Positions 7,085 through 15,324 are shown, counted from the stretch's first letter. The stretch: 33,515 nucleotides of DNA from an uncultured Prevotella sp. (GCA_947165435.1 CAMVAI010000033.1:1-33515); one strand, 5' to 3'. Numbers and translations: made by a program. Notes: generated by a model not told the origin, from the letters alone.

Positions 7085-7939
7085 ATGAAAATCGGAATCA
7101 TACAACAACACAACACGGCCGACGTGAAGCAGAACATGCTCCAGCTGGTCACCAAGACACGCCAGCTGGCCCACCAGGGAGCCGAACTCGTCGTGCTGCA
7201 GGAGCTGCACAACTCGCTCTACTTCTGCCAGACAGAGGATGTCGGCATCTTCGACCTGGCCGAGCCCATTCCCGGCCCATCGACACAGGTCTTCGGCACG
7301 CTGGCCAAGGAGCTGGGCATCGTCATCGTCACCTCGCTGTTCGAGCGACGCGCCACCGGCCTGTACCACAATACCGCCGTCGTGATAGAGAAAGACGGCA
7401 CGATAGCCGGACGCTACCGTAAGATGCACATCCCCGACGACCCCGGCTATTACGAGAAATTCTATTTCACCCCCGGCGACTTAGGCTTCCACCCCATCGA
7501 CACCTCCGTAGGCCGACTGGGTGTGCTCGTCTGCTGGGACCAGTGGTACCCCGAGGCTGCCCGCCTGATGGCCCTGCAGGGTGCCGAGCTGCTCATCTAT
7601 CCCACCGCCATCGGCTGGGACCCCGCCGACACGCACGACGAGCAGCAGCGACAGCGCACAGCCTGGCAGACGGTACAGCGCGGACATGCCGTAGCCAACG
7701 GACTGCCCGTAGTGGCTGTGAACCGCGTGGGCGACGAAGACGGCGTACCCTTCTGGGGCACGTCGTTCGTCTGCGGACCGCAGGGCGAGCTGCTCTACGA
7801 GGCTCCCACCGACCGCGAGGCCACAGCCGTCATCGACATCGACCTGCGCCGCTCCGAACAGGTGCGCCGCTGGTGGCCTTTCCTGCGCGACCGTCGAATA
7901 GACGCTTATCAGGATATCACAAAACGATTCATAGACTAA
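7085..7939 (+). CDS. aguB: N-carbamoylputrescine amidase
   Basis: 284 residues of the carbon-nitrogen hydrolase (nitrilase) superfamily, the usual length for AguB. The catalytic triad is visible as Glu40 (LQELHN), Lys113 (GRYRKMHIPDDPGYYEKF) and Cys150 (LVCWDQWYPEA). The long K-loop sequence and WDQW motif are specific to N-carbamoylputrescine amidases. It converts the AguA product to putrescine, carbon dioxide and ammonia in the cytoplasm. It sits between aguA and glnN; the gap to glnN is 24 bp, consistent with one transcript. No separate promoter box was seen upstream. Confidence 0.96.
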   Translation: MKIGIIQQHNTADVKQNMLQLVTKTRQLAHQGAELVVLQELHNSLYFCQTEDVGIFDLAEPIPGPSTQVFGTLAKELGIVIVTSLFERRATGLYHNTAVVIEKDGTIAGRYRKMHIPDDPGYYEKFYFTPGDLGFHPIDTSVGRLGVLVCWDQWYPEAARLMALQGAELLIYPTAIGWDPADTHDEQQRQRTAWQTVQRGHAVANGLPVVAVNRVGDEDGVPFWGTSFVCGPQGELLYEAPTDREATAVIDIDLRRSEQVRRWWPFLRDRRIDAYQDITKRFID

Positions 7940-7963
7940 AAACAATCAGCAACACAAAGATAT

Positions 7964-10159
7964 ATGGTTTCAAACAATTTACGATTTCAGGTAGTAGAAG
8001 AGGCTTTCAAGAAACGCCCCGTCGAAGTGAAGGTTCCCTCGGAGCGTCCGTCGGAATACTTCGGCAAGTATGTCTTCACGCGACAGAAAATGTATAAATA
8101 CCTGCCCAAGGACGTCTATGACAAGATGATAGACGTGATGGACAACGGTGCCCATTTAGACCGCTCGATAGCCGACGCCGTGGCTGCCGGCATGAAACAG
8201 TGGGCCATGGAGATGGGCGTCACCCACTACACCCACTGGTTTCAGCCGCTGACCGAGGGCACCGCCGAGAAGCACGACGCCTTCGTAGAGCACGACGGCA
8301 AGGGCGGCATGATCGAGAAATTCTCCGGCAAGCTGCTGGTGCAGCAGGAGCCTGACGCCTCCAGTTTCCCCAACGGCGGCATCCGCAACACCTTCGAGGC
8401 CCGCGGCTACTCGGCCTGGGACCCCACGTCGCCCGTCTTCATCATCGACGACACGCTGTGCATTCCCACCATCTTCATAGCCTATACCGGCGAAGCCCTC
8501 GACTACAAGGCTCCGCTGCTGCGCGCCCTACACGCCGTGGGCAATGCCGCCAAGGACGTATGCCGCCTATTCTACGACGACGTGCAGAAGGTGCAGGTGA
8601 ACCTGGGCTGGGAACAGGAGTATTTCCTCGTTGACGAAGGACTCTACTCCGCCCGCCCCGACCTGCTGATGACGGGCCGCACGCTGATGGGCCACGAGTC
8701 GGCCAAGAACCAGCAGATGGACGACCACTACTTCGGCACCATCCCCGACCGGGTGCAGGCCTTCATGAAAGACCTGGAGATTCAGGCCCTGGAGTTGGCC
8801 ATTCCCGTGAAGACGCGCCACAACGAGGTGGCCCCGAACCAGTTTGAGCTGGCTCCCATCTTCGAGGAGTGCAACCTGGCCGTCGATCACAACATGCTGC
8901 TCATGTCGCTCATGAAGAAGGTGGCCCGCAACCACGGCTTCCGCGTGCTGCTGCACGAGAAACCCTTCGACGGCATCAACGGCTCGGGCAAGCACAACAA
9001 CTGGAGCCTCTCTACCGATACCGGCGTGCTGCTGCATGCCCCCGGGGCCACCCCCGAAGAAAACCTGCGCTTCATCACCTTCATCGTCGAGACACTGATG
9101 GCCGTGTACAAGCACAACGGACTGCTGAAGGCCAGCATCATGTCGGCCACCAATGCCCACCGCCTGGGCGGCAACGAGGCCCCGCCGTCGATTATCTCCA
9201 GCTTCCTCGGCACCCAGCTGACGGAGCTGCTGAACCATATCGAGGCTTCGGACACCGACGAGCTGTTCAACCTGAAAGGCAAGCAGGGCATGGAGATTGA
9301 CATCCCGCAGATTCCCGACCTGATTGTCGATAACACCGACCGCAACCGCACGTCGCCCTTCGCCTTCACCGGCAACCGCTTCGAGTTCCGTGCCCCGGGG
9401 TCCAGCGTCAACTGCGCCTCGGCCATGATAGCCCTCAATGCCGCCATGGCCGAAGCCCTCGCCTCGTTCAGGGAGCGTGTCGATGCCAAGATGCAGGCCG
9501 GCGACAACAAGGTCAGTGCCATTCTGAAGACCCTGAAGGAAGACATCAAGACCTGCAAGCCCGTGCGCTTCGACGGCAACGGCTATTCCGAGGAATGGGT
9601 CCAGGAGGCTGCCCGCCGCGGACTGGATGTCGAGAAGTCGTGCCCCGTCATCTTCGAGCACTATCTCGACGAGTCGAGCATCCACATGTTTGAGAGCACG
9701 AAGGTGATGACAGCCAAGGAGCTGGAAGCCCGCAACGAGGTGAAGTGGGAGATGTATGTCAAGACCGTGCAGATAGAGGCCCGCGTGCTGGGCGACCTGG
9801 CCATGAACCACATCATCCCCGTCTCTACCCACTACCAGTCGCAGCTCATCAAGAACGTGCAGGGCATGAAGGACGTGTTCTCTGCCGACAAGGCCGAACG
9901 GCTGTCGGCCCGCAACATGAAACTCATCGAAGAGATTGCCGAGCGCACGGAGAAGATTGAGCAGATGGTGGAAGAGCTGACCGAGGCCCGCCGCGTGGCC
10001 AACCGCATCCACGACATCCACCAGCGCGCCATCAGCTACCACGACACCGTGTGTCCGCACATGGACAGCATCCGCTACGAGATAGACAAGCTGGAAATGA
10101 TTGTCGAAGACGGACTCTGGACGCTGCCCAAATACCGCGAGCTGCTGTTTATCCGGTAG
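7964..10159 (+). CDS. glnN: glutamine synthetase type III
   Basis: 731 residues, the usual size of GSIII and far longer than GSI. Diagnostic blocks include GWEQEYFLVD at 215-224, KTRHNEVAPNQFE at 283-295 and NGSGKHNNWS at 339-348, which carries ATP- and glutamate-binding residues. The C-terminal region is helical and ends PKYRELLFIR, as in Bacteroidales homologues. It makes glutamine from glutamate, ammonia and ATP. Its position behind aguA and aguB, both of which release ammonia, suggests that agmatine nitrogen is captured directly. After the TAG stop the same frame continues into a remnant of an unrelated secreted-protein tail. Confidence 0.97.
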   Translation: MVSNNLRFQVVEEAFKKRPVEVKVPSERPSEYFGKYVFTRQKMYKYLPKDVYDKMIDVMDNGAHLDRSIADAVAAGMKQWAMEMGVTHYTHWFQPLTEGTAEKHDAFVEHDGKGGMIEKFSGKLLVQQEPDASSFPNGGIRNTFEARGYSAWDPTSPVFIIDDTLCIPTIFIAYTGEALDYKAPLLRALHAVGNAAKDVCRLFYDDVQKVQVNLGWEQEYFLVDEGLYSARPDLLMTGRTLMGHESAKNQQMDDHYFGTIPDRVQAFMKDLEIQALELAIPVKTRHNEVAPNQFELAPIFEECNLAVDHNMLLMSLMKKVARNHGFRVLLHEKPFDGINGSGKHNNWSLSTDTGVLLHAPGATPEENLRFITFIVETLMAVYKHNGLLKASIMSATNAHRLGGNEAPPSIISSFLGTQLTELLNHIEASDTDELFNLKGKQGMEIDIPQIPDLIVDNTDRNRTSPFAFTGNRFEFRAPGSSVNCASAMIALNAAMAEALASFRERVDAKMQAGDNKVSAILKTLKEDIKTCKPVRFDGNGYSEEWVQEAARRGLDVEKSCPVIFEHYLDESSIHMFESTKVMTAKELEARNEVKWEMYVKTVQIEARVLGDLAMNHIIPVSTHYQSQLIKNVQGMKDVFSADKAERLSARNMKLIEEIAERTEKIEQMVEELTEARRVANRIHDIHQRAISYHDTVCPHMDSIRYEIDKLEMIVEDGLWTLPKYRELLFIR

Positions 10160-10189
10160 CGGTGCGCACGGCACACACGCCGGGGTAGC

Positions 10190-10369
10190 ATGTCTCGAAC
10201 CTGCCGCGTGGGCGAAGCAACGGGCATTCATAGCGTAACCAACGGTGCCGTCGAGGCAGCCGTCAAGAGCATCTACGACCTGAACGGCCGGCAGCAGCAG
10301 GGCACGCGCCGCGGCCTGAACATCGTGCGCATGAGCGACGGCACGGTGCGCAAGGTGATGGTGAGATAG
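10190..10369 (+). pseudogene. remnant C-terminal tail of a secreted protein
   Basis: A 59-codon open stretch from an ATG at 10190 to TAG at 10367-10369 ends with SIYDLNGRQQQGTRRG and then a GLNIVRMSDGTVRKVMVR tail. Extracellular proteins of Prevotella and relatives often end this way (YDLxGR, then GxxIVR and a final beta strand, like T9SS-type C-terminal domains). The rest of the parent gene is missing. The frame is continuous with glnN across its stop. Probably a decayed fragment. Apart from this and the following terminator, 10160-10584 has no gene. Confidence 0.65.
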
Positions 10370-10385
10370 CGTCCTGAGCAGAAAG

Positions 10386-10441
10386 AAAAAGCCTTTTTTG
10401 AGCTTGCAGTGTCTGTCGGCAAGCTCGAAAAAGGCTTTTTT
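10386..10441. terminator. strong bidirectional-type terminator after glnN
   Basis: A stem of about 22 bp pairs 10386-10407 with 10419-10440 (AAAAAGCC..GAGCTTGC against GCAAGCTC..GGCTTTTT), with one G-T pair, an 11-base loop and a T-run on the plus strand. A-rich flanks make it usable from the other strand too. It ends the aguA-aguB-glnN unit. Confidence 0.85.
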
Positions 10442-10518
10442 CCGTTTGTTTTTTGACCAAGCAAGCTCGTTAATGGCATTTTTTTCACAAATCATGCAAA
10501 GAATTTACAAAAATGTTG

Positions 10519-10526
10519 TAATTTTG
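10519..10526 (+). promoter_or_regulatory. -7 box for the sensor-kinase-like gene
   Basis: TAATTTTG fits TAnnTTTG and lies 58 bases before the ATG at 10585. Confidence 0.5.
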
Positions 10527-10584
10527 TTGCCGCTTTTTACGAATACGCCGAAAAATGACATTAAGACACACCTAAATATATATT

Positions 10585-12369
10585 ATGATTCAACGATTAA
10601 GACTGCTTGCTGCCGTCATCATCTGCCTGATGGGCACGACGGCTACGGCAAAAGACAATCTGCATAAGATAAAACTGCAGACCGAGATGCTGAGACTCAT
10701 CAGCACCAACGACAAAGACGAGTTCACCAGGGTGACCGAAGCACTGAAGGCCGAATGCCAGAAAGAGGGCGACGAGCGGCTCTTCTACACCGCCTGGGGC
10801 AACCAGTCAACCTACGAGGCCACACACCAGAACTACGTGGCGGCCGAAGAGATAGCCAACAAGATAGCCGACTATGCGGAAGACCAGAACAGCTTCTGGG
10901 GCAACTACGTCGTGCTGCACACCAAAGCCGTGAACGCTCTGCAGAAACAGGACTACCAGGCGGCGGAAGAGGGATTCCTGAAGGCTGTCGAGTTCCGCCA
11001 CAAGTATTTCCCCAACGAGAGTGCCGGCGACGACCTGCAGGAGCTGATGAAGATAGCCAACCACCGCAAGGACCAGAAGGCCGGGCTGAAGTATGCCCGC
11101 CAGATACTGGCCGAGCCGAACGTGCTGCCCATCCACAAGGGCAGGGCCTTGTTCCGGCTGAGCCAGTTTGCCTTCAACAAGGACAACAAGGTGCTCTACG
11201 ACAGCATCTACAACGAGCTGATGACCCTCAAGCGCACCGACGGCATAGGCACCATCGAGCCGGTGGTGGAGGTGAACTACGAAATCATGCAGGGCAACTA
11301 CGAGAAGGCCCTGCAGCTCTGCAAGGAACTGTCGCCCGAGAAGCGCGCCGAGCGCATGGCGGTCATCTACCACCGCATGGGCAATAACGACAAGGCCTAC
11401 GAATACATGGCGCGCTTCAAGGCCATCAACGACTCCATCGTGCTGGTGTCGCACGGCAACGTGGTGGCCAGCTGCTATGTGCAGATGAACAACGAACGCC
11501 TGAAGCTGGAACAGAAGGTGCTGGAGGAAGAGAGTGCCAAATGGAAACACCTGTTCATCTATACGCTCATCGGTGCCGTCATCATCATCCTGGCCGTCGT
11601 GCTGTGGCACCACCACCTGCGCATCAAGCGGCTGGAGGACGAGAACGTCAAGCTGGGCATCGCCCGCGACGAGGCCGAGAAGGCCTTCGACATGAAGAAC
11701 GAGTTCATCACCCACATCACCGACGAGCTGCGCGCGCCGATGAACCCCATCGAGGGCCTCTCCGAGATATTGAGCACGCCGGAATACGACCTGCAGCCCG
11801 AGGAGCGCACGGAGCTGAAGAACCTGATCAAGGAGAACTCGAAGCACATCACCAAGCTGATAGACGAGATGGCCGAGCTGTCGCTCTACGAGAGCAAGAA
11901 GTCGCTGCCCATCAACTATACGCTGTCGCCCAACCACCTGCTGCGCCACATGGTCGATTCCATGCGCCCGCTGTGCAAGGAGGGGGTGCGGATTTTCTAC
12001 GAGTCGGAACTGCCCGACGACTACGAGGTGGCTACCAACCTGGAGGCCATGGAGGCGCTGCTGAAGCATCTGCTGGAGAATGCCATCCAGTTTACGGACC
12101 AGGGTGTCATCACGCTGGCATGCTACGAGCATGGCGACATGGTGCGCACCAGCGTGACCGACACGGGACGGGGCATCCCCGTAGAGCGCCGGCCGCACAT
12201 CTTCGACACGTTCCGCGAGATGGGCGACAACATGAAGCTGCAGGGCCTGGGACTGCCCATCTGCCAGGCCATCGTGAAGCTGCTGGGCGGCACGCTGTGG
12301 CTCGACGAGGCTTATACGGAAGGCTCGCGCTTCGTCTTCGAACTGCCCAAGAAGCACGTGCAACAGTAA
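10585..12369 (+). CDS. TPR sensor-kinase-like protein lacking the phospho-acceptor His
   Basis: 594 residues. A signal sequence (1-22) is followed by a periplasmic TPR-like helical region (about 60-300), one membrane segment at 323-340, a coiled-coil linker and a cytoplasmic kinase-like part. The ATPase domain looks intact, with N-box Asn499, G1 DTGRG at 526-530 and G2 GLGLP at 554-558. The dimerisation H-box, normally SHELRTP, reads TDELRAP, so the histidine that accepts phosphate is Asp380. His377 lies three residues earlier but is out of register. No response regulator is adjacent. It may be a pseudokinase that senses through its TPR part, or may phosphorylate by another route. Confidence 0.85.
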   Translation: MIQRLRLLAAVIICLMGTTATAKDNLHKIKLQTEMLRLISTNDKDEFTRVTEALKAECQKEGDERLFYTAWGNQSTYEATHQNYVAAEEIANKIADYAEDQNSFWGNYVVLHTKAVNALQKQDYQAAEEGFLKAVEFRHKYFPNESAGDDLQELMKIANHRKDQKAGLKYARQILAEPNVLPIHKGRALFRLSQFAFNKDNKVLYDSIYNELMTLKRTDGIGTIEPVVEVNYEIMQGNYEKALQLCKELSPEKRAERMAVIYHRMGNNDKAYEYMARFKAINDSIVLVSHGNVVASCYVQMNNERLKLEQKVLEEESAKWKHLFIYTLIGAVIIILAVVLWHHHLRIKRLEDENVKLGIARDEAEKAFDMKNEFITHITDELRAPMNPIEGLSEILSTPEYDLQPEERTELKNLIKENSKHITKLIDEMAELSLYESKKSLPINYTLSPNHLLRHMVDSMRPLCKEGVRIFYESELPDDYEVATNLEAMEALLKHLLENAIQFTDQGVITLACYEHGDMVRTSVTDTGRGIPVERRPHIFDTFREMGDNMKLQGLGLPICQAIVKLLGGTLWLDEAYTEGSRFVFELPKKHVQQ

Positions 12370-12377
12370 TCTCTTTC

Positions 12378-12430
12378 TCCCTTCACCGCCATGCTTTCCT
12401 GCTGACACAGAGCATGTTGCGGTGAAGGGA
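12378..12430. terminator. hairpin between convergent genes, copy 1 of a stem family
   Basis: Outer arms 12378-12389 and 12419-12430 (TCCCTTCACCGC with its complement) and inner arms 12390-12395/12411-12416 (CATGCT/AGCATG) form a long hairpin in the gap between the kinase-like gene and the minus-strand HU-like gene. It could end both transcripts. The CCCTTCACCG/CGGTGAAGGG stem is shared with the two 71-bp elements at 14838 and 15343. Confidence 0.7.
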
Positions 12431-12438
12431 GCTACCAT

Positions 12439-13092
12439 TTACGAACCTGTTTTGCGGTAAACCCAGGCGGCTCCCTGCTTGGTGCGGTAGTATTTGGGAA
12501 ACTCCTCGCCTACCAGTTCGGTGAGCATCTGGTCGGCACGGTAGCGGGTGACGTGGAAGAGCCGCTGGAAGTCGGTACGCGTGAAACCGTCGTGCGCGGC
12601 ACAGTAGTCGGCCAGGGTCTTGAGCAGCTTGCCACGCGGAATGTCGGTGACGGTGGTGCGCTTCACGCGCTCAAAGCCACAGCTCTCGCTCAGCAGGCGG
12701 CCCAGCATCTGCTTGTCGGGAATGAAGTTGACACCGCTGACGATGACGTCGCGCGTGCGTAGCGCCTGTTCCGAGGTATAGGTCGTGCCGTGGGGATTGC
12801 CGTTGTCGTCGGCATCTTTCACGGTGCCCAACTGCAGGGTGAAGAGGCCCAGGCCGTCGATGTGTACGCCGTTGCCGGCCAGCAGCTGTTCTACGATTTC
12901 CTGGCGCAGCGTGGTGACCACCAGTTCGAAGAGTCCTTCCGAAATGTTGGTGTGCGCCTCGATATGGGCCTTCAGCTCTGCGGTGTGAACGACTTTGTGA
13001 ATCTGCTGCCTGACGTGGTAGGTCTGCTGGCTGTCGCCAGGCTTCTTGGGCGTAGGATGTACGCTGAATTTGATAGTGTGTTGCTTGCTCAT
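12439..13092 (-). CDS. HU-like DNA-binding protein with C-terminal extension
   Basis: 217 residues. The N-terminal 125 or so resemble the Bacteroidetes HU-like (HU-HIG) domain: helices with KAHIEAHTNISEGLFELVV, then GNGVHIDGLGLFTLQLG, where canonical HU enters its beta arms. The C-terminal part (about 140-217, FTRTDFQRLFHVTRYRADQM) looks like a small helix-turn-helix or winged-helix module. Probably binds DNA as a nucleoid or regulatory factor. A -7 box lies 24 bases upstream of the ATG. It is a single-gene unit facing away from the VirE-like gene. Confidence 0.82.
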   Translation of the reverse strand: MSKQHTIKFSVHPTPKKPGDSQQTYHVRQQIHKVVHTAELKAHIEAHTNISEGLFELVVTTLRQEIVEQLLAGNGVHIDGLGLFTLQLGTVKDADDNGNPHGTTYTSEQALRTRDVIVSGVNFIPDKQMLGRLLSESCGFERVKRTTVTDIPRGKLLKTLADYCAAHDGFTRTDFQRLFHVTRYRADQMLTELVGEEFPKYYRTKQGAAWVYRKTGS

Positions 13093-13115
13093 AGGTAATG
13101 ATTATTATTCGGCTG

Positions 13116-13123
13116 CAAAGGTA
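13116..13123 (-). promoter_or_regulatory. -7 promoter box of the HU-like gene
   Basis: TACCTTTG on the minus strand, 23 bases before the start codon, a perfect TAnnTTTG box. Confidence 0.65.
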
Positions 13124-13175
13124 ATGAATATTTTCGTAGCATGCAAATTTTTCGCCATCATTGTGCTGAAAAAGT

Positions 13176-13263
13176 ATTGCCGACCTACGTCAGCAGTATT
13201 GCCGACCTACGTCGGCAATAGAGCCGACGAACGTCAGCAGAATTGCCGACCTACGTCGGCAAT
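13176..13263. repeat. 22-bp tandem array of palindromic units, four copies
   Basis: Units start at exactly 13176, 13198, 13220 and 13242. The second and fourth contain TTGCCGAC-CTAC-GTCGGCAA, a palindrome with 8-bp arms; the first and third are variants that break one arm. The array lies between the divergent HU-like and VirE-like genes, beyond both promoter boxes. The rest of 13264-13386 has no feature that I can name. Confidence 0.92.
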
Positions 13264-13386
13264 AGACAGAAGGCCGCGCGGCGGCATTCGGAAGGCGTCG
13301 GGAGGCAGTGGATAAGCGAGCGGTGAAAAGGGCTGAAACTACGGAATTTATGACCTTTAACGCTTGCACGAATGGAGAAAAAGTGA

Positions 13387-13394
13387 TACTTTTG
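13387..13394 (+). promoter_or_regulatory. -7 promoter box of the VirE-like gene
   Basis: TACTTTTG fits TAnnTTTG, 50 bases before the ATG at 13445. A TTG at 13364-13366, 20 bases upstream, may serve as the -33 part. Confidence 0.6.
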
Positions 13395-13444
13395 CAGCGC
13401 GAAAACAACGGAAATACAAACCTTTTTAAAAAAAATTTACTACC

Positions 13445-14818
13445 ATGATCAAGAATCTACTGAACGTAACCAAGAAGTTGCAACAGTGCAACGAGTACAT
13501 CGGACAGCTGGAGAAGCAGAACACGCTGCTGCGCCGGCAGATGGAGACCACCGCCGACATGCAGGAGGCCGACGAACAGTCGAAATACCAGCAGCGCAAG
13601 CGTGCCCTGCTGCGCCCCATCCACGAGATGGCCGACTTCGTGGGCCACGAGTTTGAGTTCCGCCACAACGTGGTGCGCGACAGCTATGAGTACCGGCGGC
13701 GGGCCGACGGCAACGGCGCGGCATGGACGGTGATGGACGAGCGGCAGATGAACACCATCATGAACCGCGTGCAGGACGACGGACAGGTGTTCTGCCTGAA
13801 GAGCCTCGTGCAGCAGCGCATACGCTCGGAGATGGCCCGCGACTACCACCCCGTGGCCGAATGGCTGGCATCGGTCCGCGGCACATGGGACGGGCACGAC
13901 CGCACGGCCGACCTGGCACGGCGCATCAACGCATCGGACTACTGCCGCCGCATGGTGACCGTCTGGCTGCGCGCCGTGGTGGCCCAGTGGATGGGCTGCG
14001 ACAGCCGCCACGCCAATGCCGTGATGCTCATGCTGGTGAGCGAGCGGCAGGGGCTGAACAAGAGCTCGTTTCTGCATGCCCTGCTGCCCGACGAGCTGGA
14101 GTCGTACTACACCGACGACTTCACGCTGACGTCGAAGGGCAATGCCGAGCGCAAGCTGGTGGAGTTTGCGCTGCTGAACATCGACGAGTTCGACAAGCTG
14201 CCGGCAAAGAAGATGCCCGAGCTGAAGACGCTCATGCAGACGCTGCGCCCGTCGTTCGTCAAGGCGTACAAGACGAACTTCAACCAGCTGCCGCGCATCG
14301 CCTCGTTTGTGGGCACCAGCAACAGCCGACAGCTGCTGACCGACCGCAGCGGGTCGCGACGCTTCCTCATCCTGGAGCCGGACGGCATGATAGACATCGA
14401 GGGCATCGACCACCGACAGCTCTTCGCCCAGCTGCTGCACGAGGTGGAGCACGGCGGGCGCTACCACTTCACCAAGGACGAGGAAGAGGAGATGCAGCGC
14501 GTCAACCAGCGGTACTACAAGCCCACCCCAGAGGAGCAGCTGTTCGCCCGGTTCTTCCGCGCCGCCACCGAGGCCGACGAGGCTGCCGACAGCACCGCTG
14601 CCGAAAAGACTGCCGAGGCCGCTGCCGAAACGGTTCACAACAGCACCGTGCGCGTAGAGTGCCTGTCGGCCGGTCAGCTGATGGCCCGTCTGGCCAAGCA
14701 CAGCCCGTCGCTCATGCGCAACATGTCGGAAACGGTCTTCGGCAAGATGCTCACCCGCATGGGCATTCCCCGCGAGCATCACCACAGCGGCAACCTCTAC
14801 CGTGTGGTGGCCCTGTAG
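13445..14818 (+). CDS. VirE/VapE-family ATPase, stand-alone
   Basis: 457 residues. An N-terminal coiled coil (1-50) precedes a VirE/VapE-type helicase core: LVSERQGLNKSSFLHALLP at 197-215 in the Walker A position, LLNIDEFDKL at 243-252 as Walker B, the sensor FVGTSN near 288-293 and the arginine-rich RSGSRRF at 301-307. The Walker A reads GLNKSS where relatives have a GxGKS/T form, so the second glycine is replaced by Asn. Residues 370-397 are an Ala/Glu-rich linker before a small C-terminal domain. VirE proteins usually follow a primase domain in mobile elements; no primase, integrase or phage gene is adjacent. It may be a domesticated remnant or a single-gene replication factor. Confidence 0.82.
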   Translation: MIKNLLNVTKKLQQCNEYIGQLEKQNTLLRRQMETTADMQEADEQSKYQQRKRALLRPIHEMADFVGHEFEFRHNVVRDSYEYRRRADGNGAAWTVMDERQMNTIMNRVQDDGQVFCLKSLVQQRIRSEMARDYHPVAEWLASVRGTWDGHDRTADLARRINASDYCRRMVTVWLRAVVAQWMGCDSRHANAVMLMLVSERQGLNKSSFLHALLPDELESYYTDDFTLTSKGNAERKLVEFALLNIDEFDKLPAKKMPELKTLMQTLRPSFVKAYKTNFNQLPRIASFVGTSNSRQLLTDRSGSRRFLILEPDGMIDIEGIDHRQLFAQLLHEVEHGGRYHFTKDEEEEMQRVNQRYYKPTPEEQLFARFFRAATEADEAADSTAAEKTAEAAAETVHNSTVRVECLSAGQLMARLAKHSPSLMRNMSETVFGKMLTRMGIPREHHHSGNLYRVVAL

Positions 14819-14837
14819 CACTCACGTCGCCTGCAAC

Positions 14838-14908
14838 TCGTTGGCCGCCGCACTTCCCTTCACCGTAACAGCCTCATCGTCAAAGCGATGACCTGACGGT
14901 GAAGGGAA
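14838..14908. repeat. 71-bp hairpin element, copy 2
   Basis: It shares 68 of 71 positions with the element at 15343-15413, in the same orientation. TTCCCTTCACCGT near its left side pairs with ACGGTGAAGGGAA at its right end (13 bp), and an inner CATCG/CGATG stem caps it. It starts 20 bp after the VirE-like stop, so it may also act as a terminator. Confidence 0.9.
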
Positions 14909-15006
14909 ATTCGGTGTGAGAATTTGAGCAAATATGTCTTTGTATGCCGCCATTGAGCATAATGCACCCTTTGGCAAATATGAGGCAAAGGGAATGAAAT
15001 ATTGTT

Positions 15007-15232
15007 TTAATTCCTCAGGCAACCAATAGGTATGACAAGCACACCATCTTCTTTTCGTTGATAGGCAAAATCGCCGGTAGCCGTAAGTACCATGAGGAAC
15101 GAAGGCTTCTTCATCTTTGTAGTGTCAATCTTATCGGCAAGAGTTTTCAATGCGGAAGCACCGTCGTTGATGAGTTCATCGCCACCGAGTTTAATCTCTA
15201 TCAAACCATATTGATACAACTTTTTATTAAAA
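15007..15232 (-). pseudogene. C-terminal remnant of a DUF4143-type AAA ATPase
   Basis: On the minus strand the last roughly 66 codons read YGLIEIKLGGDELINDG, continue with LADKIDTTKMKKPSF and end DGVLVIPIGCLRN. This is the typical C-terminus of the Bacteroidales ATP-binding proteins carrying DUF4143, whose full length is about 400 residues. The AAA domain and most of DUF4143 are gone. Upstream of the remnant the frame enters the 23-bp tandem array, so the open frame reaching 15333 is not native protein. The fragment sits between the two 71-bp hairpin elements. 14909-15006 holds no recognisable gene. Confidence 0.75.
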
Positions 15233-15324
15233 TTCGGTAATTTGGCTGAATATTTTTCGGTAATTTGGACTGTTTTCGTTCGGTAATTTGGCTCTATTTT
15301 ATTCGGCAATATGGATTTTGCCGA
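15233..15324. repeat. 23-bp tandem array, four units
   Basis: Four units of exactly 23 bp start at 15233, 15256, 15279 and 15302. Each begins with the 13-bp core TTCGGTAATTTGG (fourth copy TTCGGCAATATGG) followed by ten variable bases. It directly adjoins the truncated DUF4143 remnant. Confidence 0.92.

Noticed and set aside
8567..10495. 642-residue minus-strand open frame
   Set aside because: Shadow of glnN caused by high GC and biased codons; no recognisable motif, and it crosses the terminator.
10807..12438. 543-residue minus-strand open frame
   Set aside because: Shadow of the sensor-kinase-like gene, whose domains are clear on the plus strand.
13457..14821. 454-residue minus-strand open frame
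   Set aside because: Shadow of the VirE-like gene, which has recognisable Walker B and sensor motifs.
14822..15022. 66-codon minus-strand frame after the DUF4143 remnant
   Set aside because: Its last third is the 71-bp hairpin element and its start overlaps the remnant; not convincing as a gene.
15233..15324. Possible CRISPR array (constant 13 bp plus variable 10 bp)
   Set aside because: Units and variable parts are far too short for CRISPR and no cas gene is present; the other 21-23 bp arrays fail for the same reason.
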